Assembly: GCA_019914945.1 (NCBI GenBank)
Contig: CM034111.1
Coordinates: 496,001-560,000, forward strand
Direction: 5' to 3'
DNA from: Typha latifolia
Lineage: Eukaryota > Streptophyta > Magnoliopsida > Poales > Typhaceae
DNA: 64,000 nucleotides
Positions 1 to 15,300 of the stretch are shown piece by piece. Below the pieces are notes generated by a model. That model did not search any database and was not told the DNA's origin. It saw only the letters and a program-made list of their open reading frames with translations. The stretch's first letter is position 1, and each line of letters opens with the position of its first letter. The position numbers were made by a program, and so were the translations under genes.

Positions 1-60
1 TATAGTTTAATTAGTGCTTTTGCAGGATAACAACTACAGCTGGTTGTGACTTATAAGCTG
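1..60 (+). other. possible terminal exon of a gene entering from the left
   Basis: A pyrimidine-poor tract ends in an acceptor-like TTTTGCAG at about 18-25, followed by a short open stretch that would read D-N-N-Y-S-W-L and then a TGA. This could be the last exon of a plus-strand gene lying outside the window. The stretch is too short to identify, and the acceptor alone is weak evidence. The sequence from 60 to about 270 shows no other coding signal. Confidence 0.2.
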
Positions 61-453
61 TTCAACGTAGTAGAATCTGATTTCGACTTGAACTCGTCAT
101 TGCTGTTAACTGCATTATAAGTCGTCTCCATGTAAAGCACAAAAAAAAAAAAAGTTTTCTTTTCGCAGCCATGGCCACGCCATGGGCTGGATGGATGAGT
201 TAGAAAACAAGCTAAGCTATTTTGATGTATAATAATGCTAAAGGACATTTGTTCAGGAATGCAGATTAAAAAAAAATGATCATATCACACCCATATTCAC
301 AAGGGATCCTTCATACGTTTTATCTAAAACAACCAATCCAACAAACAAGAAAAGCTCTTTTGAGTCGTTGACTTCCTTACAGCTTCTTTACTATTAAGAA
401 GCTGCCTCAACTTCTTTACTATTAACTGAACAATACGCTAGTGACAACAGCAT

Positions 454-2381
<1,928 letters not shown>

Positions 2382-2716
2382 GATCACAAGAGTAATCTAA
2401 AACAAGCCTGCGTACAGATGCACTCATACACAGTGACCATTTCGTATGAGAAAGAGGAAAAGGATCATCGTATCCAATCAAGTCATCCCAGAAGCCGATA
2501 AGTTTCAAGAAACTAACGAAATCAGTACAAATTTTAAACTTGAAAAAAATTTAGTACGGATAAAAATTCGACAGACTAATCAATCCGAACCGAACGCCAA
2601 AACCCCAACGGTTACAGCACCGATCGAGAGCAAGGAAAACAAGAAGAGTATGAATACTCAGGGAACATGAGATCGAGCAGAAACGAGCGGTATGAGATCG
2701 ATGTTCGAAAGATTTG

Positions 2717-2800
2717 TACCTAAATTGCGTGCTAGGGTTTTCTCGATTCTTTCTCGAGAACCTTGGGCTAGCTCGAAAAGAGAGGGCTTTGTTCATATAC
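2717..2800 (-). promoter_or_regulatory. 5' leader exon of the E2 gene
   Basis: On the minus strand this stretch runs into a good donor (TTTAG|GTACAAATC) about 340 bases before the ATG and contains an AACCCTAGC telo-box-like motif, common in leaders of plant housekeeping genes. The transcription start is placed only roughly at about 2800. Confidence 0.45.
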
Positions 2801-2942
2801 AGTGTTTGGGATGGGGGTCGAAGAGCAATTGTAAAATTCTTGAGGAATTAAAATGAAAAAATAACACGATGGTAAAAGAAAGAGATGGGACGACACTCTA
2901 AGACTATAATAGATATTTATATAAGTATAGTGATAATATAAA

Positions 2943-3827
2943 GAGATAGTTATCTTTTCACTCTCCTAAACTGTCACCATTTTTATACTAATCTATAAAC
3001 TTTTTTGGTACATAATAATTATGTAAACTATTAGAAATAACTCATTTAACTCCTTTTGTTAAATTTCAATTATCTATTTTTGTCACTAAATTGTTATGTG
3101 ATAGTCACGTGATAACAATATACCTCTCTTAAGCACATATAAGTTACAAGTAGCTAAGAAAAACAAATTTAATGACAAAAATATCCTCATTAAATACTAA
3201 ATTCTCCTCCTCCGTCTCCTCTTTTTTGTCTTCTATGCCGCTCACTACCGTCTCAAACACTAAATCCTCTTCGAGTTTCACCTCATTATAATCACTAGTG
3301 TCTACATCAACCACATCAACCTCGATGCATATAACTGTAAGGGTATTTGCATTGCCCTGCATTAGACTTCGACTGCAAGGGTAGAGAATGAGAGGTGGCA
3401 AATGATATAGGAATTGAGAATGTGGGAACATAATAGGGGATATAGGCATTTTGTTTGGGGTGAAGAAAGGTGAGGTTGGCAAGGGACTTAGAGAGGAGGA
3501 ACGAGCAACAGAGGATGTGGAAGAAGGCTGTGAGGGCAGCGCGATAGAGGTGGGTGTTTAGTTCCTTTGCTGAGCAAAAGAAGACGAGGGAGAGAAGAGG
3601 AAGAAAGGCAATTTGAGAACGATGGCAATAAAATAAATTTTAAATGTATTATATTATCTAAGCCACTTATCCTGCTATTATAAATGGAGAGTTAATATAG
3701 TTATTTTCTCGATTTTATTTACGGCGTCAATAAGGTGAGATATTTTTAATAATTCAAAAGGTCATTATATATATAAAAACTATAAAAAAATAATGATAGT
3801 TTAGGAAAATGAATATAGAATTATCTC
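2943..3827. mobile_element. Non-autonomous Mutator-like element (long TIRs, 9-bp TSD)
   Basis: The left end begins GAGATAGTTATC and the right end, read on the opposite strand, begins GAGATAATTCTA. Both continue with TCCTAAACT(G/A)TCA and further recognisable matches for roughly 100 bases, so the termini are long inverted repeats. The nine flanking bases are taatataaa at 2934-2942 and taaaataaa at 3828-3836, an 8 of 9 match, as expected for the 9-bp duplications of Mutator-like elements. The interior (885 bp in all) shows no transposase. It sits about 150 bases beyond the probable start of the E2 gene. Confidence 0.6.
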
Positions 3828-3836
3828 TAAAATAAA

Positions 3837-4233
3837 ATTTGAAAATTCAAACTCCTGTTCTAAAACAAACTCTGAAAATAAATTCAAATCAAACTCTGAA
3901 AATCAAAAAGAATCTGAAAATAATTTGAAAATTAAATGCCCCATGCTGCATCAATATCTAAGTGTGAGTTGTGCTTCACGGTCTCAGTAATCCTACTTTG
4001 GCCCCAAATAAATCAGCTTGGCTTTCTATATCAACCTTGGTAAGAACTGAAACATATTGCACCAAAAAGATTCATAGATGAAGATAGCCACAGTAAAGTA
4101 ACCAAACGTGACTAATGAGTAGTCACAACCAATATTTTACATGATGTTACAACAAAATATCAAGAAGCCATCAAATACAATTTCCAAATGATGGTATAAA
4201 CCAATAAAGTCTAATGAACAAATATCAAGAACT
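3837..4233. other. intergenic spacer
   Basis: This AT-rich stretch lies between the Mutator-like element and the stop codon of the ARF-GAP gene. The part from about 4020 on is likely 3' UTR of that minus-strand gene. I see no coding potential and no other structured element. Confidence 0.5.
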
Positions 4234-7200
4234 TCATTGATCTAGAGGCACCCACTCCAGTTCTAGTTCTAGCTCGCCAGATTCAACGTTTTGAAGCTTT
4301 AGCAGCACTTCTTGTTTTACTATCCCATTGACGATGTTGATGGTGCTGTCTTTTATGAGCGCATTGTCTTTGGTCTTGAACCACTTCCCTATCTGCATGT
4401 TGCCAAGAAGTGAAACATCTCCGAAGGCCATTGCAGCTGCGATCATTGGCTGAAGGTCGACCTCAGCTTCCCCCATAATGTCATCCGCAGAGAGCACATC
4501 GTGATCATAAACTTGCTGAAAACAGAGAAAATGATGTAGGTTATAGGCTACACAGCATTAGAAGGCAGGAATGGAAATGAATGCCCTATTGAAAGCAATG
4601 CTGCTCAAACTAATCCTGTAGATGTCTTTATTTGAGTGGTCTAGAACATCTAATAAGCATGTATTTTGATGCAGGACAAAATTTCCACTGGAATTACGAA
4701 TCAAGTGCCATAAGGAGTTACTAGTCCAACATATCCTTTTTCTAGTATGAATAAGACTATAAGAGTTACTGATTGCATGTAATTCTGGATGGGGAAGCAG
4801 AGGAGTTTCTTGAAGGTGCTTATTAATTGGAGAAATCTTAGTTGGCTGATTGATTTCCCAGGTGATAATGTAGGTTTTGAACAGAAGTCTGTTTTATGTC
4901 TTTATCATGGTTGTATCAGGAGTGCCATTGACTCAATTAGAGGGAGTTTTTGCAATTAAACTAACCAGTTTTAGAGCTCCATAATGCTGAGGAACTGACA
5001 GCTTAATCTCTTCATTCCAGACAGGATTTAATTCACTTTTTTTCACTGTGGTCTGAGCTTTCTGCAAAATTCCACCTTGACCCATTAGAGTTAGATAGAA
5101 GGACGAATAAAAAGAATACATGAGCTAGAGGATCATTTATTCAGAAAGATACTTGATCCATGTTACTCAAAAGAGAAAAGGGTTTCACATAATAGAGAAA
5201 TAACTCACCTGCTGCCCAAGGGTTACAACAACATATGGATCACTTGTTAGCATATCTCTGACAGCTAAATTTGTACCCCTTACAATTTTAACTTTCAGAT
5301 CTCCAATGAGCTCTCTCACATCTTCCTATCATCATTCCCAGAAGTCATGGTTAAGGTACTATCAACTATGTCAGCAGTTACTTCAAACTTTTTATTATAA
5401 TGTGTTCAACTAGATGCAGGTGCAAATCAAAAATATTTTCATGAGGTTGAAAAACATGATTGCATGAAAGATGACTTACATCTTTCCTTGAAGAATGTGC
5501 AATAAAGCTGCTATCAGAATTCTTTACAGAATCATAAGATCCAAAAGACATCTTTGATGAAACAATACGGAGGCTTGGTTGCAAAAATTCTTGCAACTCA
5601 TATTTAGACCTATGAAACAAAAAATAGGTGGTTTAGTATGTGTCATCCTGCAATAGCATATTGAATTAAATACAGATATACTCCACCTAATGAACTTGGT
5701 CCTCTCCTCATTATTAGAGTCTACTTTGGGTTTTGGATATCCTCTTGGAAGAAAGGCCTCATAAATTGCGTTGGCATAAGAGTTTCCACCAACATCAACC
5801 ATAGAGTCGATGTCACTATCAGACCATGTATCCAATGTCACCGACAAAACCTGAGAGTGAAGATAATGAACACAAGGTACATATCATACAAAAGAGACTA
5901 AGTAAAATAAAATGCCATTAGGTAGCACCCTGCATTGAGGAACTTGAGGTCTTAGTTATTCAGGTTGTCTTAGATGACCATCCATGGTTTTAAATTCCTC
6001 GAACAGATTTCATGTACTAATTTATAATATCCAGCCTGACTTATCTCCAGATAGATGTCACTTAAGTTATCAGATCTGAAATTGGGCTTTTAGACTATCA
6101 TAATCATGTCCAATCAGTACACTATGGAAGCAACATGTATTCACAGATCAAACAGGTATTGTAGATTTCCGTTCACTTGCTCATATTTAGGTTAGTCATG
6201 CAAACATAAATTTTACGCACATAGCCAAACCTAGGGTGCTCTAATCTAGATTCCAGTTAATGTTCAAACACAATAAGAGAAAATGGATGCGGTTATGAGG
6301 CAACCAAAACTTAAAGTTTCCTATCCAAGTGAAAAGTTGCCCCTGGCTCCTGAATAACACCTGATTTGGAACATACTGGCTAATAAAAATGCAATTTTCA
6401 TAATCATAACAATATTTTTTGGAGCCTTCTCATATATAAGTAGAGCTATAGTCAACCGCATGTTTTTGGGAAAAGGCTCAGATGATGATCACATCAGAGA
6501 ATCTACAAGTCTACGATGATGATCAAGAAAAAAGTAGACTGTCACTAAAAAAGACTTTCAAATTCGGAGAATCATGATATAACCTTTGAAATATTTGGCC
6601 CAAGGCTTCTGTGAACATCACTACACTTTAAGCAAAGAAATACCCCAATGTTAGCAGACCTGGAAGACAAGGAAAGCATCCTTAGAAATAAAATGCTTAA
6701 ATTTCAAATCACACTCTCTAAGATATTGTTAACACTTAACATACAAAAGGAAAGCAGATAACTGGAAAAGTCCAACCAGTCCTCATCTTTATACAATAGG
6801 TTTAACAACCTCCTTATATATCGTAGAGAAAATTTCAAATTGTGACATAATGCACATAAAATTATTGAGGCTGCAATGCATATGAAGGTTATTTTTGCTA
6901 AGAAGTTCAACTCTATAAGAATGTTGCAGGGAAAAGTTCAGAGGTATAACTGTACTTGAGAGTATCAGGACACTCCTGGTTGTTGCTATATTCCAGTCAA
7001 CCAATTTCTTTTCATAATTTGAGTGGGGAAAAGTTTATTTGAGTAATCTTTTACGTGAACTCAAGTTCCAAGGTGCATAGGCTTTAGAATTCACATTTAA
7101 TAGTTTACAACTGCATCCCATGAAATGAAATGGAAGATGCACCAGAGAAGGCTGTTCATTATATCTGGAAAACCAATGTCATATATTGCTCATATATCTA

Positions 7201-8020
7201 ACTTGTTATCTCATTTCTCTTCAGTAGAATCATACATTCTCATATTTCTCTTTGACAATGGCAAGTGAGATTTCTCAGAGAATGCCAGTCAATGTTTCAA
7301 CTTTCAAGTTCCTGTATCAAAATAAGTTTCTGCTTTTCTTTGACATCATAACAGTACATCCAGTCTCAAAAAAGCTCTCCAAGAACTATGATAATATAAT
7401 AATCAGTAGTCCAGAAGTGCTTACGCCCATTTTGGATTTGGGGCTCCACAATCTGCACAAATCCGATTATCGCTTTTGAGTGTAAGCTCCTTTAATTTCC
7501 TTGCTTTACCTACCATGAAAAACAACATAGTCAGAATCCAGCTTCATCGAAATAGTGACAGGACTTGTAAGAATCAGCGTATGCTTTAATCAGTAAGTTG
7601 TGATAAATCAAAATCTAAATTTATTAACAGGCATAAGAGCATTTTACATGGTATTTTCTACATGTAGTCATGGTATCATAGAGATGTGCACATTTGTTAA
7701 GCTATACTGGTAGTTCTAAATACACATACTGCAATGATAATTTGCATTAAGCTATATATCATTTGAGAGGAGGAAACATTTGTCTTGTGACTCAAAGAGT
7801 CAAAGTATATGACTCCCAAAATGGTAAATCACTGATATGTTGTTTCTCACTACAGCCAGTGATTAGGGGCATACAGAGGCTGGAAAGGAAATATCCCATA
7901 ATGGGGAAAACATATGCATACAAATATATTTTCAACTTGAAAATGTAATGCATCACTTGAACTAACTCTAACTAATCTACCTGAAATAGGATTCTCCGAC
8001 TTGTAGTAGCGATTGCTCAT
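4234..8020 (-). CDS. ARF GTPase-activating protein with C2 domain (AGD12/ZAC type)
   Basis: Eight coding exons on the minus strand: 7981-8020, 7425-7509, 6584-6659, 5687-5850, 5480-5609, 5209-5325, 4966-5061 and 4234-4515, giving 329 aa against about 337 for Arabidopsis AGD12. The protein starts MSNRYYKSENPISGKARKL. The ARF-GAP zinc finger is complete, with CADC and CLKC separated by 16 residues, followed by the catalytic arginine in DVHRSLG. A linker is followed by a C-terminal C2 domain with DLKVKIVRGTNLAVRD, SDPYVVVTLG and NPVWNEE, the calcium and phospholipid loops. Family members activate GTP hydrolysis on ARF proteins and bind phosphoinositides in membrane traffic. The splice acceptor at about 8068 (GTGTAG) shows that the leader is also spliced, with a first noncoding exon near 8650. 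Confidence 0.93.
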
Positions 8021-8689
8021 CTCTCCAACACGCGAATCCTGATGGATCACAAATGGACTAGTTGACCTACACACACAAAATACAGCAAAAAAAAGAAACA
8101 TAAGAAACAGAAATCAATATTATAATTCATAATTAGTTAGCCAGGACAATAAATGAATCTGATATGCTTCACAATGAGTTCAAATTACTGAGCTACGCAG
8201 GATTAGTTAGCCACATAAACAGGAAATTTATTATCATAGCCTTCTAAATATTGAGAACCACATGATCGCCAAAGAAATACGATGTACAGCAGATCAGAAT
8301 CGAACCAAAAGATACCATTCCAATGTATCTCAACGTATGAAAGTTGGTTGCGCGATAATAAAAAAGCTCTCCTTGAAAAGATGGTAAACTACTCCTATTT
8401 CTCGATCCAGTGAAGAAGGAAAGGAATCGGCCAGCAAGAACCGAGGAACAAAATTTACGAAATAAAATCGGAACCCCAATGGAATAATCTCCAAAAAAAA
8501 AGACGAGAAAAAAAGAAGAAGGAATCAGATCTCCAGGAAATCGAAAATAACGAGAAAAGCATCAAATCATTCAGACTCATTTCAGAGTGCATTAGAAGTA
8601 GGACAAAACTCAAACCAAAATTCGTCTCCGCCGGTGATCCAGGAAGTGATTCGTTCAAACGCCGCTAGCTTTGACTGTGTCGGGCACTC

Positions 8690-9150
8690 TCGACTCTCGA
8701 CTCTCGAGTTATATTCTACTTCTACTTTCTAATAAATGCTACCAAATGGTAAGGAGTGGCGGACTCATTCGCTCGTAGATACTTTAATCCCGTCCGACCC
8801 ACAAGTGGACCGGATCTGAAACAGGTCTACTTTTCCCAAATCCGCCTCTTCGGAAGTTGGAACCATCCATTGATTTCGATTGATTTCAATGGATTTCAAT
8901 AATTATAATCCAAATTCATAAACTTAAGATCGGATTTAACATATCGATTTATATCAAATCTAAGTGTTATCATTTTTCTAAACTAATTCGCCAATATTAT
9001 CCCTGCGAACACCTTCGGTTCGAATTATCAAGTGACACGTTGACTCGATCCAACCAAGTAGCAACCGTGTCCGTGCTACTGAGTTCGTATCGAGTCGGGG
9101 TATAAGGGACATGGCTCAAAACGACTCGCTGTAAGGTGTCACATCATGTT
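8690..9150. other. intergenic region upstream of the ARF-GAP gene
   Basis: This is the spacer between the divergent ARF-GAP leader (minus) and a plus-strand leader-like region. It contains local repeats of GATTTCAATGGATTTCAAT-type words near 8870-8905. I see no ORF or RNA gene. Confidence 0.4.
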
Positions 9151-9159
9151 ATACCGGAG

Positions 9160-10445
9160 CAGACGATCGCCGCCGTGTTCTTCGTTCGCTTGTTTATCCA
9201 ATCGTAATATATATTTTTTTTCGATATATTTTCCTCGTCTTCTTCATTTTCCTTGCACCAAGGAGGAGGAGTTAGCAGAGGTAATCTACGATATATAAAT
9301 TTTTATTTTTTGGATTATAACCATTCAATTCGATCTATAAATTTCTAGGGTTTTGCCTCGCTCTCAATCGGAAACTTTCTTTGTGCCTTTTATCTAAATG
9401 CATTCTATTGTTACTGAGAAAGATCAAAATTTTGTTACTTTGGAAGCTTGGTTACCTGCTAACTATGTAGTGGAAAGTGAGAGAAGTGCCATTCTTTGTA
9501 CTATGATGTAGATTCTCGTTCACCGGCTATGGCATTTTGATATGTTTTGGATCTGGAATGATCAATACTCAAAACTTGTGCTGGGTTTAGTTCCTTAGCC
9601 ATCCTCACTAGTTTTTAGTCAGTTATGGTATATCTATCTCTTCACTTACAAGATCTCTTTTGTTATATTCATGATGTGGCATTTGGTTCTCCTGGAGAAA
9701 TCAGAGGTTGGAGGGCTCCAAGAAAGATGTCACTGGAGATCCTGTTTGCACTCACCATATTTAGGCAATAATTCTTTGTCAATTTTCTACTACTGATCAA
9801 AGCCTTAGATTGGTTGGTCCAGAAGAGAGTTGAGTATATTGAGAAGACCTTGCGGAACCTGCCTAGATTATAGTATGGGTATGGAACATTAGATTATGAT
9901 ACACTCAATACTGGATAACGAGCATCAACATATGAACCGGTTCTGAAATTTTGAATTGGGCTGCAAATTAGACTTGAATCTTGATATGCCGCCTGAGATG
10001 CTTTCTCAACTTTCTGATGAGACTCCATGACCTGATGAAAGCTGTTTGCTCACATTTGACTCGATTAATTTCTCTGATGTCGGTTCCTCTATAGTGGTAA
10101 GACAGTTGACAAAAGTTAGATTGCATGGCCCCAATGGAAGTTACTATTACTTCCTCTAAGGTTTGCAGTTCTCACTATCTTACACAAACTTTGTTTAACT
10201 TCTTTGTACAATAAACTCAGTTGCAGGTTCTACAGCAGCTGGACTATCTGTCTACCCTTCTCTCTGATTACAAGGAAAAGGTTGTTGCTGCGTCCAATTC
10301 TGCTGTACCCCCATTAGATTGTGGTCATCCTGGGGAGATCAAAGATGTTGACACAGATTGGACCCTACATAAAGGAGAGAAATCAGACACAAGTAACAAA
10401 GGAGAAAGAATAGTAGGCTGTTCATATAAGCTACCAGTCTGTTGA
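9160..10445 (+). pseudogene. Transcribed-looking region with broken, unidentified coding remnant
   Basis: A leader-like start (CTAGGGTTTTG telo-box near 9347) precedes coding-like fragments with stops or frame changes between them. One fragment at about 9810-9870 reads LVQKRVEYIEKTLRN. Another, at about 9965-10110, reads LDLNLDMPPEMLSQLSDETP, hits a stop, then PDESCLLTFDSINFSDVGSS. A third at 10221-10445 reads QVLQQLDYLSTLLSDYKEKV and ends with a stop, following an acceptor TTGCAG at 10221-10226. The fragments look like true protein sequence but I do not recognise the family. The in-frame stops suggest decay, though missed introns are possible. Confidence 0.3.
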
Positions 10446-10449
10446 TATA

Positions 10450-12180
10450 CACAATACCTCGTTCTGCATAACCTGGATGTTTACCTAGTATATAGTCAGA
10501 TGATTTGTAGATAAGATTAATTTCCTGTTAATGTGCTGCTTGTGACTCATTACAGTGCACATCTTCTTGTATATAACTGGTTCTGGTTCATTCTCTGATG
10601 GAAATGTTACAATTTTGAATGTTCAAAGGATGCAAGGAATGAAGATGCTAGTTAATTCACTTTAATTGATGATCCAAAGTTTGCCAACTTCTGGTATCTA
10701 AGTTATTCTCATTCTGGAGTCTGGACGTCTAATTGTCTTTTCCTCTCTTTTTTTCTTCTCAGTGAAACTTCATAAGCAGGGCTGCTACCTCTTGTGGAAA
10801 TTTCTGACAGTGTTCTAGGATTGTGGAGAATTTGTGAATTAATTTTTGCCAAGATAAGGTATTATATCACTTGAGCACAGCTAATGAATCTGCCATCCAG
10901 CAATTCAAGGTGCGTGACTCCTTTTGCTGCAACTACTATTCCATCAGAATCTTAATCACTCTGGAATCTGTATGTATAAATATGCCTCAAGAGTATATCT
11001 GTCACTCTTAGACAGCCTCCCAACAACCAAAAGAGCATTAAAAGGCTAGTTGGTCACGTATGATATTCTACAAGGGCTAGATTCTCATTGATTTTTTTTT
11101 TTTCTCAGCTAATGTAAAATGGAAGCTGGACTTATATTTCAATCACAGGCTGTCTGATTGAGACAGACAGACCCTGATTGTTCATCTCTTTTCTCTTGAT
11201 ACTGTCAATCAATCATGCATCTGCTCTTAGGTCCATACAGTGACAAAATTATAGGTTGCAGCAATCAAAGGTATCAAAATTCAGTGGTGCATTTATCTCG
11301 ATTTTATAGTATTCATCGTCTCCAGTGCTAAGACATCTTGTTTCAAAATCGAAATAACTGTTCGAGATTTCAGGTCTTAAGAAAAACCCATGAAAATTTG
11401 AGGTGTTTCCGTGTTCGTAGAAATTAACAAAGTTTTGCTACAAGGCTTCTATTATTGAAATAGCTAATGCAAATTTAATGAATATCAGCTAGAAGCAGGC
11501 AATGTTGTTCGTTAGTTTCTTTCTTCTTTCTCTGTTGAGATGTGAAAGAAAATATTTAGCATCACCTTAATCATGTTTGGAATCTACTTTTTTTTATATT
11601 TCTTTATTATATTCCATAAATAATTTGCCTTATAATATGTTCTTTTTCTTTTCTTTTTTTCTTCTTCCCTGCCTCCATAACTCCATCATTTACCCTTTTC
11701 AGAACAAGAGCACCATAATCCTTCCACATCAGATCATAAAGAGGAAAAAGAGAGAAAGGAACTGCCACCATCTATGATGCTTCCCCTACCAAACATGTCT
11801 TTCCTATCTATATCTTTCCCTATTTCCATCATTAAACAATTCCTCACTTAGAAAAATAGAAATCATACGAATAAGTTTATGCTTGGGAAATGTGTTTACT
11901 TGCCACACCTTTTAACTAATTTTGATTCCACCCCTATATTTTTAATATAATGCCAAAAAGTACCTTAAATCATTCTAATATTCATCATCAAAATTTTAAA
12001 ATATACTCCAGATATTAAAGATAGCATGTAATGTAGCATTGTAGTGTGCAAAATGAAGGAAAAAAGAAAATGTAATCGGATCTCGGATCTAAAACCCGTA
12101 CCCGACCCACTTGCATGCGATTCGGGTTTGGGTTTTTTTTCCAAGGTTTTCCTACCCGCCTTTTAATTTTCCTCGGCATT
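10450..12180. other. intergenic region upstream of the KH gene
   Basis: AT-rich sequence with scattered T tracts. It may be the 3' part of the preceding degraded transcript. The last 200 bases (about 12180-12330) are CT-rich and look like the promoter and leader of the KH gene. No coding region is supported. Confidence 0.4.
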
Positions 12181-12392
12181 TTACGTTTACCCTCCTCTTC
12201 GTACGACGCAGTAAACTCTACATGAAAACTCTCTCCTTTTTTTCTCTCTCTTACCTTCCTCTTATAAACACTTCTCTCTCTTTCTCTCTTCTTGCTCTCT
12301 CCTACCCGCCGACCTCGAGAGCTCTCGAGGGCATCGAGATCTCGTCGGCATCCGACTAACCAGGACGAAATCCCACCGACGTCGCTGGAACC

Positions 12393-15300
12393 ATGTCTTC
12401 CGGCAGATACATGGCTTACTCCCCTTCCCCTTCCACCGCCCCTCACTCCCCTCACATCTCCAGCTTCCGCTCCGTTCCTGCCGCCCTCGCCGACCAGGAG
12501 AAGTATGTTGCTTGCCTCCCTCTCTTAAATCCCTCGAGAAAGGTGCCGCTTTTTTTTTGGTTTCTTTGTTCTTCGATCTGGGGGGTCTTTTGTTTCTGTT
12601 ACTTGATGATCTGATCGGATGCTGAGATATCGAGATGGGTTATTAGTTTTCGTCACGTTTGCGATCGGAATTAAAATATTGTTTTTTCCTCTAATCTCGT
12701 TAGGGATCTGTGGCGTTGAATGGAAAGTTCTGATCTTTTTGGATTCTGAAGTGATGAGAATGGCCAAGTGGTTTCTTTTTATTTTTATTTCGATGTAGTT
12801 TCTCTGCGAGATCTACTACTTTGAGTGGCAGGACGTATAGATTCTCTGGGATGATGTTTTTGATAGCAAGTACTACGTCTTCCTTTACTGATTACTGATA
12901 TGAGAACTATATGTTTGATAGGTATCTAGCGGAATTGGTTCTCGAGCGCCAGAAGCTCACGCCTTTTGTCCCGGTGCTTCCTCACTGCTATCGATTGTTG
13001 AACCAGGGTGAGCTTGAGAACCCATTTGCATACTCAATCGTTTTGTTGTTCTGTGACTGGCGAAAAAAGCTGCATGACTGTTTTTTCTTTCTTTTTTTTT
13101 TGCTATCCACTGGTTGTAGTCTTGCGGCATATTCCTCTCTGTTGCTCTGTCTTATGCACTGATGAGAGGAATCTTTGCTTAGTGTAGTACATTTTCTGGT
13201 CTTAATTCACTTTTATTTGTTATTATCTTTTGTCATCTTCTGAGGTAATCCATCGGATTCTTATTCTGGAAGAGTTTAATATTTAATGGATCGTGTGATC
13301 AAAGCATTAGAATCTTCAATCTTCTGGACTGCATCTAGTTAGCTGCCTAGGTCCTTCAAAGTTCAAACTATTCATCTTTGTCATGAATATTCATCAGCAT
13401 CTATTTAATTGTGGTACTACTAATCATTCTACAGATTGCATATCTCTCATGACAAGAAGGCAAAACATACTCTCTTTCATTAAATTGCAAGCTTTTAATC
13501 TCCTCACATTTTTATAATCTGTCAAGATGCATATCTATGAAATATGCTTCTCTTTGTAAAGCCTTAAGTGTGTAAAATATTCTTGACCTCCCACATTTGA
13601 ATCCACAGAGAAGCATCTCCTTTGTAGGTATTCTAGTGTTTGTGCTCCCAAGATTGTGCACAACTTTGTTTTGTGCTTCGTTCTTAACCTTCTTTTATTA
13701 TTAATCATGGCATGATAATCTATTCTCTTAAGAAAAATGTTCATATGTACCAAGGGGAAACAATATTTTGCACCAACTGTTATGCACTAACTTGTTAACC
13801 AATGTATGCACATTTGCTGATGACTAATTTCTTAACAAATGCTAACCTTTACATCTTATGCTTGAAATTGACATTTTGAAGCAGAAATTTTGCGTGTTTC
13901 CACACTGTTGGAGAATGCATCCCTTTTAAATCAAATTGGGCTTGAACATGGTAGCCCACTAACCAACGGAGGATTGCTTTCAAATGGAGGAGCAGCTGAC
14001 ATGAATGGGTGGGCATCAGCATTTCAATCAGAAGTACGGATACTGACCATTAACATTACTTTGTGTCTAATTTTACTGCTCCAGAAACGTAGACTAGGTT
14101 TCATTCTAACTGAACTGAACTTACTGTGTGACTTCTTACATTCCGACATATTTCTTTCTGCTCTTTATGCTAACCTTATTGTCTCATTGGAATGCTTGCA
14201 TTCCTCACCTGGCTTCTCTCAGATCTCTTGTTAAGTTGCATTTCTTGTTCTTTATGGCAGTTAATGCGTTAACTATCTAACTAACATTAGAATTTTGTAA
14301 TTGTGGCTTGAGCTTTTTAGATATCCATATGCTAGGCAATGTTACATCATATAGCTATTATTATGACGGTATGATATGATTTACTACCTTTTCCTTCTGA
14401 AAATGCTAAAGTACCACTTTTAGGGTGTACAAAATGTTTTGAGCTATGACTATCTTCCATCAACTTAGTTATGTAGATACTAATTGGAACCTCACAGAGA
14501 ACCTGATAATACCTGGCAAATTACATCTCTCAAAGAGTCAAAACCTCATGTGCACTCTGTATTATGATGCACTCAAACCAAATATACAAAACAAACTACA
14601 TAGATTAGTGCAGATTATTGTTAGTCCATAGGATGCAGAAACTTGACGAGTTATGATCTTTTCTTTACTGTTATCTTTCTCTTTCAACTGCTTGTGTTTT
14701 TTATAAAACTATCATGCCTCATCAACCTAACAATCGCCAAATGCAGAAGATAGTTTCGTAGATAAAAATAAAAATAAAAATAGTTTAACATGAAGATGTG
14801 ATTATTGCAGCCTTCATCTGCTCATAACTGGCTTGGTTCTCAAAGTAGCTCTTCAGGTCTCATTGTCAAGAAAACGATCAGGGTTGATATTCCGGTGGAC
14901 AAGTATCCAACTGTAAGTTACTCTTTATCCCCTCATCTTTGGTCTCAAACATACACATGATATCTTTCTTTATTATTTACTTCCACAGTACAACTTTGTT
15001 GGCCGTCTCCTTGGTCCTAGAGGAAATTCTCTTAAGCGAGTGGAAGCAAGTACTGATTGCCGTGTTCTAATAAGAGGTCGGGGCAGCATCAAAGATCCAT
15101 CTCGGGTAATAATCAAACAATGATTATTGCTGATTGTACATACATGCTTACATAATTAATGTAGTGCAATACAAGTTGCACATCACCTAAATTTCCTGTA
15201 CTGTATTATGCATAATATATGTTCCTTGTTTGACCTGTCTCAATTTCTTTAGTGGATATCCTTTGTCTTTGCATTTCTCCTGTATGTAGAAGGGATCTTT

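Noticed and set aside
3144..3482. 112-codon minus-strand ORF
   Set aside because: It lies inside the Mutator-like element, has low-complexity acidic sequence and no family features; it is more likely chance than a transposase remnant.
12015..12455. 146-codon minus-strand ORF opposite the KH gene leader
   Set aside because: It is the shadow of a CT-rich leader and the first coding exon, giving Arg/Glu-rich nonsense.
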